A stretch of DNA of 64,000 nucleotides. It comes from Paramacrobiotus metropolitanus. Lineage: Eukaryota; Tardigrada; Eutardigrada; Parachela; Macrobiotidae. Position numbers and translations under genes: made by a program. The stretch is taken from assembly GCF_019649055.1 (NCBI RefSeq), contig NW_026570230.1, positions 806,001-870,000 on the forward strand. Reading direction: 5' to 3'. Shown here piece by piece: positions 37,690-49,900 of the stretch (position 1 is the first letter of the stretch; the number at the start of each line of letters is the position of its first letter). The notes under the pieces are model-generated. The model was not told the origin of the DNA and did no database searches. It saw nothing but the letters and a program-made list of their open reading frames with translations.

Positions 37690-37695
37690 TTTATT
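37690..37695 (-). terminator. possible poly(A) signal of MATH-BTB gene
   Basis: The minus strand reads AATAAA about 135 nt past the MATH-BTB stop codon. Confidence 0.4.
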
Positions 37696-37828
37696 TTTTA
37701 CACAATAATATGAAAAAATTATGTATATATAATATGTGAATATGCGTTTTACTGTCTTACACATATGTATAATTATAAGATAGAATTATGTACAGAGTGC
37801 TTGTAAGGCTCAGCCGAATGTAGCGAAA

Positions 37829-39981
37829 TCAAAGTAAATCTTTGCCCTGAAAAGAGCGCTTGAAATCCCGGTCAGTCAAGAATGACACCTTGCGCCAACA
37901 TCCGGCATTGGCATGCTCGGAACGGAGCTTCTCCCAGTAGTTCTTTGCTTCCTTTTCTTGCTCCACATAGTGCTTTGTAAGACTGCTGTGCACGACCTAA
38001 ACAGAGAAAATTTTAAAAATCTGCTTACAGGACGGATAAAACATAAGACTTCCAACACTGCAAATGCCGGAAGCTAAAGTGTACAGTTATATTCTATATA
38101 TTTTATTTGGTTCCTCATCTGTAACCATCATGTTTTTATGATCGCGATTTGTCTGTATGAAATTTTTTCGCGATTTTTCGGCGCACTAAATTTTAGCTTC
38201 GTATTCATTATTTAGTAACAACTTACTACAGCAAAATCGATTCTGCGAAATATAAATTCCGGAATATTCCGCTGGAACAGCCTCCACTCATCCTGTTGTC
38301 CGGGAGATAATCCGCCAAACTTCTCCTGAAGACTCAGGTGCAGTCCAGCCAGCATAAGGTCACACTGATGTTTCATTGCAAAGTCAATGGAAGGCGAGAG
38401 CACTGCTACCGTTGGACTGAAATCCGATACCGTCTGCACCAGATCGCGCAGCATAAACATTTCGCTGAGTGTCTTCAATCGGTTCTCCCCATAAAAGGTC
38501 GCCAGGCTCAACATCTCGCGCGCGTTCTTCTCCAGAGTCGGTGCGATACCAATGTAACAGTACAATAGAAAGTCCAATACCGTCGATGAAGATAAGTTCG
38601 TGAAATTGTAAACCGGCTTTTCTCGGCTGGAATCGCTGCGTTTATTGGCCTCTAGATGTTTCAATAATACCGGCGACACACGGGCCAATGCCTCTTCGTC
38701 GACATGGAAGGTATCCTTCCCGGCCACTACCGCAATATTGCCGAATTCTGGGTTATTGAGAAGGTATGTCTGCTGGACATGGCAAGCCGTTTCCGTTGAT
38801 TTGGGGATACTGGAAAGGATCTGACAAGCGTTACGCGTGGTGTCCAAGATCAGTCGCAACCAGCCGGGTTTGACGTCCACCGGCGGGAGCGTCGTGCCGG
38901 TACCGTATTTCAGCGAAGTCGATAGCTGATCTTCCAGTCCGTGGACTAACTCCAGCACTTTATCGTAGATTCCTGCATTTCTGTAAGAGCAGACAACTAA
39001 TAATAAAATCTAGACGTGTTTCTTTACGTAAACATAGTGCAAATGTCATCGATGTTTCAATGTTTTAAGCTCTTCTACTTACACTAACGGGAGCTCTGGG
39101 CGTAAAAATACTTCCAGTGCTACCGTGAAAGTCGTTGGATCAATATAACCGTTTGGGGGGTCCAGCATTTTCTGATAAACAGGACAAAAATATAAAAATG
39201 AAGGGTCTACACTATATGCTATAAATTAATAGACTTACGTTCAGCGAGATAACGTTCGGAAAGCCAGCGCATTTGTTAACCTCCGTAAATACATACAAAC
39301 ATTCTGAAAAGCAAAGTATGTTTTATTCCAATACTGATGTTTTAATGTCCGTAATAATAATACGTTCCCTATATCTTGCGGATAATTAACACCTTTTTCA
39401 AGCGGGTTGGTTGTTTTTATCCACGGTACAAAACGGAAATCCATATCCGTTTTGCATACCCATGTACCAAAACTCGAATCGCATTCCAAGTACACATTGA
39501 CGTAGGGTTTCGGTTTACCAAAAACCACCATGTCCTCCACCACGACAAAGATACGCCTGAATACGTAGAAAAACAGTACGTACTTGATGAAATAGTTCTA
39601 CCCAAGAAAGTTTCTTTATTCTTCAAAAGAGCCAACCGAACACATTAAAATGGCTTATGTAACATTTGCAAAATTGACACAACTGCATAAATGGTGAGGA
39701 AATAATGTGAGCGTACTGCATGTACAATAATATTGGATAGCAGGCGACGTACCATATCAAATTACGGATATGAATGGGACTGCTGTACACTTTCTTCCCT
39801 TTTGTAAGCAGCCGCGCATCGGGAATCACAAAGTTGATGGTACCTTCCATAAACGACTTTCCTGCAAAAATTACGGCCAATACTGATAATGGATTATCAT
39901 CCTGATGTTCTGTGCTTAATTTTAAAATTTGGAGTTTTACCGACCTTGATTCATCGTCATTTTGGATGCTTTTAATGACAT
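37829..39981 (-). CDS. MATH-BTB domain protein, SPOP-type architecture (7 exons)
   Basis: Exons 39981-39945, 39861-39753, 39556-39393, 39303-39239, 39171-39083, 38980-38227 and 37996-37829 join in phase to 461 residues. Residues ~10-155 read as a MATH/TRAF-like domain: SSPIHIRNLIWRIFV with W49, YVNVYLECDSSFGTWVC, and the closing GYIDPTTFTVALEVFL. After an ~75-residue linker, residues ~233-345 are BTB/POZ: FGNIAVVAGKDTFHVDEEAL, SPVLLKHL, VLDFLLYCYIG and LATFYGENRL. Proteins of this layout are substrate adaptors of Cullin-3 ubiquitin ligases: MATH binds the target and BTB binds Cul3. The linker and ~115-residue tail make it longer than SPOP (about 374). The least certain junction is the donor after EK (AAAAAG|GTGTTA), chosen because it alone gives phase 1. 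No nuclear signal was evident. Target unknown. Confidence 0.82.
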
Positions 39982-40041
39982 CACGGCATGAGACGCACAC
40001 TCACTAAATAATTATGTAGTCGTGTCTGGCAGCATCGCCGC

Positions 40042-40047
40042 TATATA
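40042..40047 (-). promoter_or_regulatory. TATA-like box upstream of MATH-BTB gene
   Basis: The minus strand reads GGTATATAGC about 61 bp upstream of the MATH-BTB start codon, a plausible core-promoter distance. Sequence match only. Confidence 0.3.
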
Positions 40048-40396
40048 CCTACTCTACTTTATATCAAGTTTACATTAATTCAAAGCATCGCGCGTCCTCT
40101 TTAATTTACTTAACGTGTACGCACTGGATCCAGCACCATGGTTCTTGAGCGATGCGGAGCGCTGCAGTGCGTCGGCTTCGTGCCTGCTTGCCGAGTCCGA
40201 AATCTGATATTCACAATAGAAACGCGCGCGAGGTTGTTTACCTTTTATTTGTCAATTAAAGGAATACGTTTATCAAAGCGAACGGATCTTGGGTCGGCCT
40301 TGACGGCGAACACTAAAGCAATTAACAAACGGGCTTCATCACTTCCAGTATTATTGTATTTGAAGATGCGAATAATAAACATAAGTCAGTAGCTAG

Positions 40397-40451
40397 ACTC
40401 GAAAGGCACTTTAAATGCGTTCTGTACGATACAGAGCCGGAAGTTCTGTAA
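40397..40451 (+). repeat. left terminal inverted repeat of MITE
   Basis: 55 bp, 50 of which match the complement of the right end. It contains GATACAGAGCCGG and two GTTCTGTA words. Confidence 0.88.
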
Positions 40452-41021
40452 TTTTTCGATCACACCCCCCTACCTCTTATTGGACGGCCGAGTTAAAGTG
40501 TTCTGTATCTAAAAGGAACTCTCCTGGCTCCGTTACGATACAGAACTCGCATTTCTTGCTACGTCAAAGTTATTTTTGATGTGGGTGCACAGTCCGCTGT
40601 ACGTCTAAGTCCTATTTTTAATTTTCAAGTTTTGAGGGTGTAATTAACGGGAGTTTAATTGTTTCTATCGAATCAACATTCCAGTTCTGCTTTGTTCACT
40701 GATTTTAGCTGCCTCCCACTGTGCATGTTTGAATTTGTATCGTGGCAACAAGCAGCTTCGCCATAGCCGTCAGCGCGAGGAATACCTCAGCGTACTTTAC
40801 ATGCAATGGCCTTTCGCTTTTTCACCAGTCGTTTGATTTCTTAACTTAACAAAACTTCAGATCGCCAGAAAAACAGAAAGGAACCTGCCACAAAGTTGTT
40901 GTGAAAATGAATAAATCGTTGACCAATTCAACTACGGTAACTGGGCGCTTTTAGAAACCGTGGTCTCGTTGCTCTGTAACGCTCTATAAGATTCAGCGCT
41001 GTACCATTGGTAGATTCACTT

Positions 41022-41076
41022 TTACAGAACTCCCGGCTCTGTATCTTACAGAACACATTTAAAGTCCGTTTCGAGT
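41022..41076 (-). repeat. right terminal inverted repeat of MITE
   Basis: Mirror of the left end, ending in tttcgagt. The differences are a swapped GGC/CGG triplet and three single bases. Confidence 0.88.
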
Positions 41077-42528
41077 AGTACTAGTGTAAGCTTATGATTT
41101 GCTTTTTAGTGTACAAGCGCAGATTTAAGGATACCGGTATCCTTATACAGTACCAGTTTGCATCCATGGTTGGGCCAAGATGTATAGAGTCATAGACTAT
41201 AGGGTAGAGCCTGGTGCTGAGTGAAGCTGAAGTTAAGCTGTACAAAAATTCAGTACTTTTCGGCATGTTTTCGTCAAAGGCATCAAGTTGTAATTAAGAG
41301 CGCAAACGTGTGGCACGACCTACAGCCTCAACCGCTTGGAATTTTTCAAAACGGATTGCACATTCTCTTGCTAGTTTTTTATGCTCTCCTGCTCGTTATC
41401 GATTTGATAAGAAATTATGACTTTTGCATAAGTCAAATTATGAATATGAGTGAGCCTTATATAAGTCATAGCAGCAGTCGGAGTGAGTGCGGTTGTAGGG
41501 CGCAGACAGACTGTCGCTACCGCGCTGCCTGCCTGGCCCCTATGTATACATGCCCGATTCAAACCACATTTTTTCTACTTTACTCGACTCCGATGTTTTT
41601 TGGAATTTCAAAAAACAAATGGCAGATTCAGAATCAGCGTAAAATTTTACTATGGCTTTCTGTCTGTAAAAAGTTTGTAGCCCTTATGGATCGTCCGAAA
41701 ATCACTGCCACACGTTTACAACTTGATGGCCGTTTTGGTCATTGTGTTTCTTTTGTCTTTCGAGAAATGTTAACGAGGTGTGACGGCAAAAAAAGTACTG
41801 AATTTTTCCCCGGTTTGTTTCGGCATCAGTATCTATCCACCTTGGTTTGACCGAATTCGAAGGTCTAATGCAACAGCCTACAATTCTGTTATAACGAGGG
41901 CTGATGCATAATTATTAAAATGAATAATATATGCATATATAACGGAACCCGAATCATAAGTACGAATGTAGCTCCCGCTCGTAATGCTAAGATACAAGCG
42001 GCCCGACAGGCCAGGAAGGTCACCGATTTCTTCCAGTCTGCTCTGCGGGTGTTCAATGTGAAGCTACACATATATACCGCTCCTGTACAATAATTAGCAA
42101 CATCTTTCAACATTATCGATGACCATCGTTCGTCCCAGATGATGGCCCCAGATGTTCCTAGTTTACACGATAATTCGATCCGAAAAAACTGTTGTATGAA
42201 AACGGTAAACAGCAGCACCTTACCGGGCATTTGCGAATACATACACATAGTGCAAAGGTTGCCGATCGATATACCGGGCACGGTGGAGAACACAAGTCCC
42301 ACAAGTCTGTTTTGCAATTTCGTTTTCTCGTGTTTCCCGTCCGATCGCCGGTCTCTAAATGCAGATCTAATGCCATCTCGCACGGTAACGGTTCGACTGA
42401 TCGATGAAGCCTTAACCGTACCGCTGGACGAACGAATGAACCACTCAATAATTAAAACAAATGCCACTTCTTTATTAAAATATTACACCTGTTGTATACG
42501 AAAGAAAAGACAAATTTCATGGCTGCAA
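41077..42528. other. no firm gene; overlapping open frames on both strands
   Basis: A 193-codon minus-strand frame (41889-42467) has hydrophobic stretches (LVGLVFSTVPGISIGNLC; VLLFTVFIQQFF) and could be an exon or relic of a membrane protein. It lacks an early ATG, though, and begins just past the CBM14 poly(A) signal. A plus-strand frame (42139-42699) overlaps it and continues into the antisense of the CBM14 exon. A 209-codon plus-strand frame at 41221-41850 opens on GTG. None shows a domain or a convincing splice partner. Confidence 0.3.
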
Positions 42529-42534
42529 TTTATT
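42529..42534 (-). terminator. poly(A) signal of CBM14 gene
   Basis: The minus strand reads AATAAA about 20 nt past the CBM14 stop codon. Another copy lies about 55 nt further on. Confidence 0.5.
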
Positions 42535-42553
42535 ACTGGTACTCTAAACTGGA

Positions 42554-43938
42554 CTATAAAACATCCGGCCCGCCATTTGCATCCACTGCTGCGTTATCGC
42601 TCGTATTCGGGTCCGTGTTCGCATCCGGCGCACTCGCAGCCGAATCACGATCCGGTGGTGGTAGGTTATCCACATCCGAAGGTTGCTGCAGATCCCTGAA
42701 TCCGTTGTTCATCGGTGCTGTTGTGGGTTTGTTCTCTGGTGGCATGCTGAAGCGGAGCTTGTAAGGTCGACGCGTTGTGGTGGGAATGTCCGGCACATCA
42801 CATTTTGGCTTGACATCCCACGGATAGTCACACATGGTCCGATTCAGATCGTAATGCAGCCCTTCTGGGCAGTCGTACTCGTAAACGAAGTAGTCTTTCA
42901 GGTTGGTCGGTACACAAGCGTAAAATTTGTTACAGTCAAATGGGTTTCTGTACCATCCTTCGCCGGTTGGACATGTTACCGATACCATATCTACAATAAC
43001 ATTAATATCTTTGATTACAAATTGCAGCTGATCATGAACTATTATTTTGTGCTATTTAAATTTAACGGTTTCGTAAGTATACACTAGCCGCAACCATTAA
43101 CCGGCCTCTATATATGTTTAAAATTGCTGTTTAGAGCATGTTTCCCGTTCATTTTTTTTGCAGTATTGTACAATACATATCATTAATGCTGTGTCAAACC
43201 ACGAAATGTGTAGTAATGCGTAAGTGCAAACTAAGTGGATCTTTTTAAGAAGAACACTAGTAGTAAAAAATGATAAACGACAAATAAAAATTCTTCAGAA
43301 TCCACGGTTCCTCTTTTAATTTTGTCTTTAGAATTGTTTACAGTTAGTTTTACTTTCTCGAACTGTAACTAGTACAAAGTACTGCTATAGTTACGCGGAC
43401 TTATTTAAAACGGGAGTCGGATAATCGTAGAATTAGCTTATCAAATAATTTTCCGCTTACGTTAGTATAATAAAGTAGACACTACCGTACCCTATAAAAT
43501 ATTATTCGTATGTACCCGGGTCTTTCGTTTTTTGAAATACTGCTCGAACCCAAACATGGTTACAGTTATTTTTGCAAACATGAATAACGTGGGACACCAT
43601 ATCGATTTGCAATTATTTCATCGTTGTAAATTATTATAAGTACGTTGTTAAGTTATTATATATTATTGACCATATTTTTCAGTTGGCCAATTTTATCAGT
43701 TTCGGGGTATGCCGGCGCAAATTCGAAGTGCTCGAATATACGTAATGAATATGTAGAATTTTTTGGGATTGAGCAGTGAATTGATTGATTTACGGAAAAA
43801 CCAGCGGCAGTCCATGGCACACTTACCTGGACCGGAAACGTAGTATGTTTCTTTGCCCAGCACGTCAGGAAAGTAAATCACAGCCCAGGAAAGTAGAGCA
43901 ACCCAGGCGACTGACTGCAGTGTCCTCTGGCAATCCAT
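42554..43938 (-). CDS. secreted chitin-binding (CBM14/peritrophin-A) protein with low-complexity tail (2 exons)
   Basis: Exons 43938-43827 and 42990-42554 join in phase 1 (CCAG|GTAAGT; ATTGTAG) to 182 residues across an 836-nt intron. Exon 1 holds the signal peptide (MDCQRTLQSVAWVALLSWAV, cut near VLG-KET). Exon 2 opens with a type-2 chitin-binding domain: six cysteines at 44, 57, 63, 78, 91 and 101 with the family aromatics, as in GWYRNPFDCNKFYACV and CPEGLHYD...CDYPW. The tail (about 105-182) is rich in Pro, Asp, Asn, Ser and Ala with no domain. In ecdysozoans such proteins bind chitin in cuticle or gut lining. One CBM14 domain in a small secreted protein suits a cuticle or peritrophic component. 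Exact site unknown. Confidence 0.88.
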
Positions 43939-46900
43939 GGCTGACCCCGACACGAGACAAGTTTAAAAATGTATAAGGATTCCCCGGCAAGCACAACAAC
44001 TTCCCCTGTTGGCTGGACCTGACCTCAGGTGATAATCAACGCAATCGCTTCCATTAGCGATATCCCCATGAGATTATACTGCTGCGCTCACCAGCATAGC
44101 TTCACACTGACCGGCGGGTATATTGTTGCTCTGACTGCTACACTAATGAAATGCGATGCAATTAATTATACGAGTTTCGATCTGGTTGCCGCTCTTAAAT
44201 GGACACTGTACACTGCCGAACTGGTTTATTTGGGTATTTATACGCGGTAATCGATACTGATTAATCAGAGCATGCCAATGAGATTTAGATTCAACTAAAC
44301 AGATAGTACAATCCATAACAAGGGTTTTTCAATGTATACACTTAATTGGAAAATTCACTTTCTGTGATCTTGTTGAGCCATCTTTTTATCTGGCGATACG
44401 CTTCATTAAAGATATTTTCTGATACACAAAAACAAACCACATCAAAACGACCTTGTACCACTTCACAAAGCGCACCGTGTGGGTCAGTGTAATTTACGCA
44501 TTTGCTAAAAAATCTGCGTATGAATTTTGGTTACGATTTAGCCTTTGGGTTCTTTGTGAGCGCGTAATGTTGCTTCGCTACTTGGATTTATTGGTAAATT
44601 TAAGAATGGATTGTAGTTTTTTATTGCCGTCATTAGCCAGCACATTACCGGTGAAATTGCGCTACATGGCGTGAGCGGGACCGTTAGCTATGGCCCATGT
44701 GTGCTGCGTGTAACATGGCGTTAGAAGCAATAGCCCAGTGAATTACTGGCTAACTTCCGGTTAATCTGGCCCGATCCCTTCTATTGGGCAATTGAGAAAC
44801 AATATCCTTGCTGACAGCTCACCAGTCGATCTATCGGTTGGGAGTCCCTCTCCCAAGGATATAACGTTAACATGTGTTCGTCTGTGTCCCGTATATATTG
44901 CATGTCTGCATATATATGTAATATGTATATATCCGTCTCAAACTGCATCATGCCCTATATATCGGCGTCCATTCAGCGGGATCAACTGACCGATGAAGCG
45001 ATGATGAGATAGATGCGCTAGAGCGACTCTCCCTTTATACAACACCCGAACAAGCACACATCCCAAGGGTGCTCCCCGGCTCCATGCTGCTCCAACAGCT
45101 CACCGGAAAACTGCCCTTTAAAATTGCGAATAAAGCCATGGGAGATTGATGTTATCATTAAGTATTGAACGCGAGCCGGCGCGAAATGGGTTAAGGCGGG
45201 AAGATTAAGTTGAGGAACGCGCCGGTACTGACGAAAGATGTCGGGTGAAAAGTTTCGGGGATTTTTTTCCAGGGGAGGGGCCGGGTGGGTGATTGATGGC
45301 GGAGATAAGGTATCAAATCTCGCGTCCAGAAACAATTGGCCTAATTGCCGGCCAGCCAGATCGATTGCATCTTGACAAACTGTTGAAAATAACCGCATTG
45401 CTCGCTATGGCGTAATCGCATCGGGGTTGTCAAAAACAGAGAGGAGCATTTTATTCGGTTATGTCAGCGAAACGAAATCACTTGCAACACGCTCACAGTT
45501 TGGGAAATTGCATTTACCCTAGATTGCTGTGCGGAACAGTTTTGAAAACCGCGTAACAGTTTTTCATTTTATTGCAGTAAAATGCAATTATTTGGCAAAA
45601 TTATTTATTTCAGTTAAATGGTTACTATATATAATTCTTGAATTTCAGAATTTAATTTTCAACCACGAATCGGAAGTTAAAATCAAAACCTAACCATAAT
45701 GCTGTAGGAAATTCTGTTCGCTTCCAATTGTAGATGTGAAGTCTGTATACATTGGTGAAGTGTTTTTTGTGCATTTTGTTGTGGGTAGCTTGCAAGAGTG
45801 GCGTATTGGTTGACAAGTGATCGGAAACTGTAATAAAAGAGAGCAAATGATTGATCGCGTTGTTGCTAACACACTAACAGTTTGACGAATCGGTGCACTC
45901 AAGTTCCTTTAACGGCCACAATCTGCTTTCTAACTGTTATTTAAACACATTTACATTTGTTTAAGTGATCCAAAAAAGTGTCACGTTTCCTGTAGTGTTT
46001 TCCAAACGAGCCATTGCGCACCAAATTAACCTAATTACGGTTTGCTTATCGACATATCGCACCATGTCCAATAATTTACAGGCTTTTTCCCTGATTATAA
46101 CCGAACAGCGTTTAAACGTTTGCTGTTCAGCACGCTGAATCGCACGAGAAATGGAAAAAATAATCAGGAACGCGATGCAGCGATGCTGGTAGACTGCCTT
46201 AAAACAGGACCCAACGTCCAGTCATGCAAGATAAACATACGCTTTATTGCCAGAACATGCGTTCGAAGCTTTTAATTGTTATTTGCTAATTTTGTCAACA
46301 CTACATCCTGCCTTAAATAAGCAAAATGAAAATAACCACCTTAAAATAAAATCCCTTCCCAGAAGGCCTACAAAAAATAGTGGTGACCCCGGGACACTAA
46401 ATAACAAAAGACGGTTATACCACTGATATTAACACATGGACGGCGATGATATTTGATAAAACAAAAATTCTCTGAAATTCTAAAAATTGACAGTGCACAT
46501 TAATTGGAATAATACATTGTAAGTACGCTTCGTTTGGAATGTACGAGTACACGCATACAGTAGTTGACAAGCATGATTAAAGTACAGCAATTTACTTTGT
46601 GGTTTGTACAGCTAAGAATTTATAGCAGGTTTTTTCACAAAAAGCCCAATAAAATCGGAAAAATAAATTGTAAAATTATTTCATACCATAAGCATAAAGA
46701 AATATTTAATTTCCGCACGTGCAGCTTTCGCCCGCGCCCGGCATTGAAATAGTATATCATATGTGTGTAAGGGATTTGTACAAACACCATTCGCTGCGCA
46801 TTCTGATCACCTCCGTGTTGCCAGTGGCCAGCCATAAAGCTTTAAATTGTGCTTTGATCTACTCTTGGCGAAAACCGGACCGTATGGATTAATTCAACCG

Positions 46901-49900
46901 TTACGAGAAAAGGTTGCAGCATCCGGACAAAAGAAAGCTGAAATATTGGTGCATTATGGCGTGAAAAATACAGTGTTGCCATATTGCCGACTGTTGCTTG
47001 GCAGTCCTTTAAGTTTTGATGTCCAACATCTGGATACAGTCATGGTTCAGTGGATGTAAAGAGTCGGACAAAAACGCAACAGACGTGTTAGCCAGCACTC
47101 GGCGTGCGCTGGTGGTGAAAAATCTTTATTAGCTCGCTGCACGCGGTATTGCGCTGGTGCCGCCATGGATTACGCTATTTACGGCTTTGTTTTGGTACGC
47201 GCCCACTGCAAAGCGGCACGGCGCGCGGCCAATTAAGCCGGCAACTGCTCAAGTACCATACGGTCAAGTTTAGACGCATAGCGGTGAAAGGGGGGTTATG
47301 ATTTCGGCTGCGGATGATGTAATTGGCTCGGATTTCTTAATTACTGGACTTAAACTGGACCAAAAAACGAACAAGGTTAAGAGAGGTCACTGGAGACAAT
47401 TTTTACTAATTGATTATATCTTGCACGCATCGGTTGATACGTCATGTAATAGTTAACCAGGACTGCTAAATGGTGCTTATTAACTTTTGGTCACAATTTT
47501 TGCCGCAATGCTGCACAATCAAACCGGAAAACCAAAATGCGGTCTTACTTTGCGATTCATATTTTTAATTAAAATGCATAATTATTTTGTTATGTGAAAA
47601 TTTACTTTATTTAAAATTTATTTTATTTTGCTTGTGAAAGAAGCCGAAAGGTTGTCGCGATTAATTGTCAGTAATTAAACAAATCAAACAAGGACAGAAG
47701 ACTAAAGATAACAAATGTCCCCGAAAAGTTGTGAAATTAAAAGAAAAGCATTTTGGCGGAAAGGCACTGAGTTAGTTTTTTTATTTTACCATAGCAAAGT
47801 TAGATCGTACACAGCGGACGTTGTAAAAAGGTAGTATTCGGCAGCCAAACAGGCGGAAGTGACCGAGAGCTACTGAATTTAGACTAGATAAAGTTAGTCA
47901 ATATTGCATTTATTAGACAAGAAGGACAAACATTTTCAGTTTTGTGGTCACTTTCTCATGCACAGCCCCATCATAGCGCATGCAAGGATGCAGGCACAGG
48001 CTGAGACGGTCCGCGTGTAGTTTAAACAGTACCACACTTCCGAGTGTACATTGCGGATGTTTTACTGCACTGTAAGGACACGTTCAAGTTGTCACAAATG
48101 TCCACTTGGGCCGGATCGTTCTTGCCTAGTTTATTTTCCATTAAGGTCAATTTTGATCTCTGATCGGGGAAAATGTGTTTGCCGACATTATCCTTCGCTC
48201 TACAAGCAGTGATGTCTCATTACGCCCGGCGTGCTACACCGCTCCATGGGTCGATTGTTAACTTTATAGAGAAATTGTTGAATTTGGAGCGCATTTTCCG
48301 TTTCAAGTTTATGTATGCCGGGTCGGCTATTATGCCGTTGTAGAGGAGGATAGCCGAAATATTATTATGCAGTCCAATTCAATCCAGTCACGCACACCAT
48401 CTCAGGCCAGCCGGGGCCATTAACGGGGATGGTAATAATTTGCCGGTATACATGTTCGAGTGCAGCCCTACAACCTTGAATTGGGGCCGGTTCCCAGAGT
48501 CCCGTTAGTCGGGGCTGTATTTGTCTAACACAGAAAAAACTCAACAGTGAGCGTGCGAGCGCACAACATCCGACAGATGTTGTACTTCAAAAAACGCATG
48601 CTTAATTAGCGTTGTTTGAAAAGTGGGCCGCGATATATGTAACGAGTTGTTAGGACATTATGGTGCTGCTGCTGTGTCATGTGTGTATTGTCCTATGGAA
48701 GATGACGTGCTGCGGCTAATAAGCCTCATGAGCTGGGAGTGCTTGACTCCAAAACATGATTGTTGCACTGGTCATTTCCGGTCAGAGAGTGCGCGTGCAC
48801 AAGCGTCTTACAAACTTACGCATGCTCATTCCCACCAATAACTGTGCCGGGGGATGAGTAGTGACATGATGTTTACTAATGTTTACTACTCACACAGGCG
48901 CACCATACGACGATGCACCCACATATTCGTACTGGATAAAAACAAAATAATGTGGTTTATGAATCACCCTGGGTGCATCATAATTGATTCTCCCCGGGAA
49001 AATTTAAATGCGATAAACACTGAAATAAATCCCAGTATACGCTTACAACTAATGCGTTCATGGAAACTATAAATTTTAAAGGGATAAACACTTAAATAAA
49101 ATTTCATTCGAAATAATTGTCATTGATAATGTTGTACAAGTTGCTAACTAGGTTTAGCGGGATAATAATTAATAAAAAATCTCCGGAAAATAAATGAAAT
49201 ATTTTCTGTAGATGCTGCATGTGAACTTTGATGCACCCACGGACATTTTGCGGCTAGAGCTGTCGCAGATTAAATTTCCGGACGTCGGTTTTCACACACG
49301 TATACCGCACTGACCACTGCCCAATCCCAGAGTCAGACAAAAGAGCGCCAGCAGTTGTCGTCTTTTCGCAACCCCAACCGAGCACCCGGCTTAAAAGAAA
49401 TTCGAGCGGACAAATCTGGCGGGATTAAAGGAGAATTCTGTGCATTTCCTGCTGGTTAATTGGCTGTAGTCCCGCACGTTTGTGGCCAACTAAGCACATG
49501 ATTTGCCGCGCCAAATTGGACTGGTCAGCAAGTACTTGAGCGGTATATGCACACGTACAAACAGAGCACAGCAACATCTCCCCAAACGGATTTCTAACGA
49601 GCAGTTTTCCAGCATTATGCCGACATATTCATTTACACCAATTTATATCCCTTTTACAGGGGGATATAATTAGTCAAGCGGACAAAATGTGCGCTGACCG
49701 TGCAACTCAAATGACTTGTAACCTTGATCATGAAGCTGTCCGTATATATCACGGCGGTATAAAAACCGCGATACACATCGGCGCTCGACGGCAAATATTC
49801 CATCATGACCACGCTGCATTCCGGCTTGACCACTGGATGCACCGCATTGCCGACGCGCAGTTCTCCCATCAATTCTTCACGCTCCGGCCTCTTCCATCAA

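Larger units (their letters stand above)
36120..37828. other. AT-rich intergenic stretch with repeats
   Basis: Holds an AT-rich block of TAATTA/ATTAAT words at about 36840-37140, a perfect 26-bp palindrome at 37315-37340 and the probable poly(A) signal of the MATH-BTB gene at 37690. An open frame of 152 codons at 37143-37601 (+) spans the palindrome and shows no domain. Confidence 0.5.
40397..41076. mobile_element. non-autonomous DNA transposon (MITE-like) with 55-bp terminal inverted repeats
   Basis: The ends are reverse complements of each other over 55 bp with five mismatches: 40397-40451 begins ACTCGAAAGGCACTTTAAAT and 41022-41076 ends with its complement. Inside each end the GATACAGAG/GTTCTGTA words recur in subterminal copies (for example near 40500 and 40970). 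The body of about 570 bp has no coding capacity, so movement would need a transposase from elsewhere. Target-site duplication is not clear: the left flank reads ctag, the right flank agtactag, compatible with TA or a short TAG-like duplication. The superfamily cannot be named from this. Confidence 0.85.

Noticed and set aside
41221-41850. 209-codon plus-strand open frame
   Set aside because: Opens on GTG, has no domain, signal peptide or splice partner, and one frame of this length by chance is not surprising in 64 kb.
42139-42699. 186-codon plus-strand open frame
   Set aside because: Its 3' half is antisense to the CBM14 exon and its 5' half overlaps another open frame; no domain.
45018-45398. 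126-codon minus-strand open frame
   Set aside because: No recognisable motif, no splice partner, mixed composition; treated as chance.
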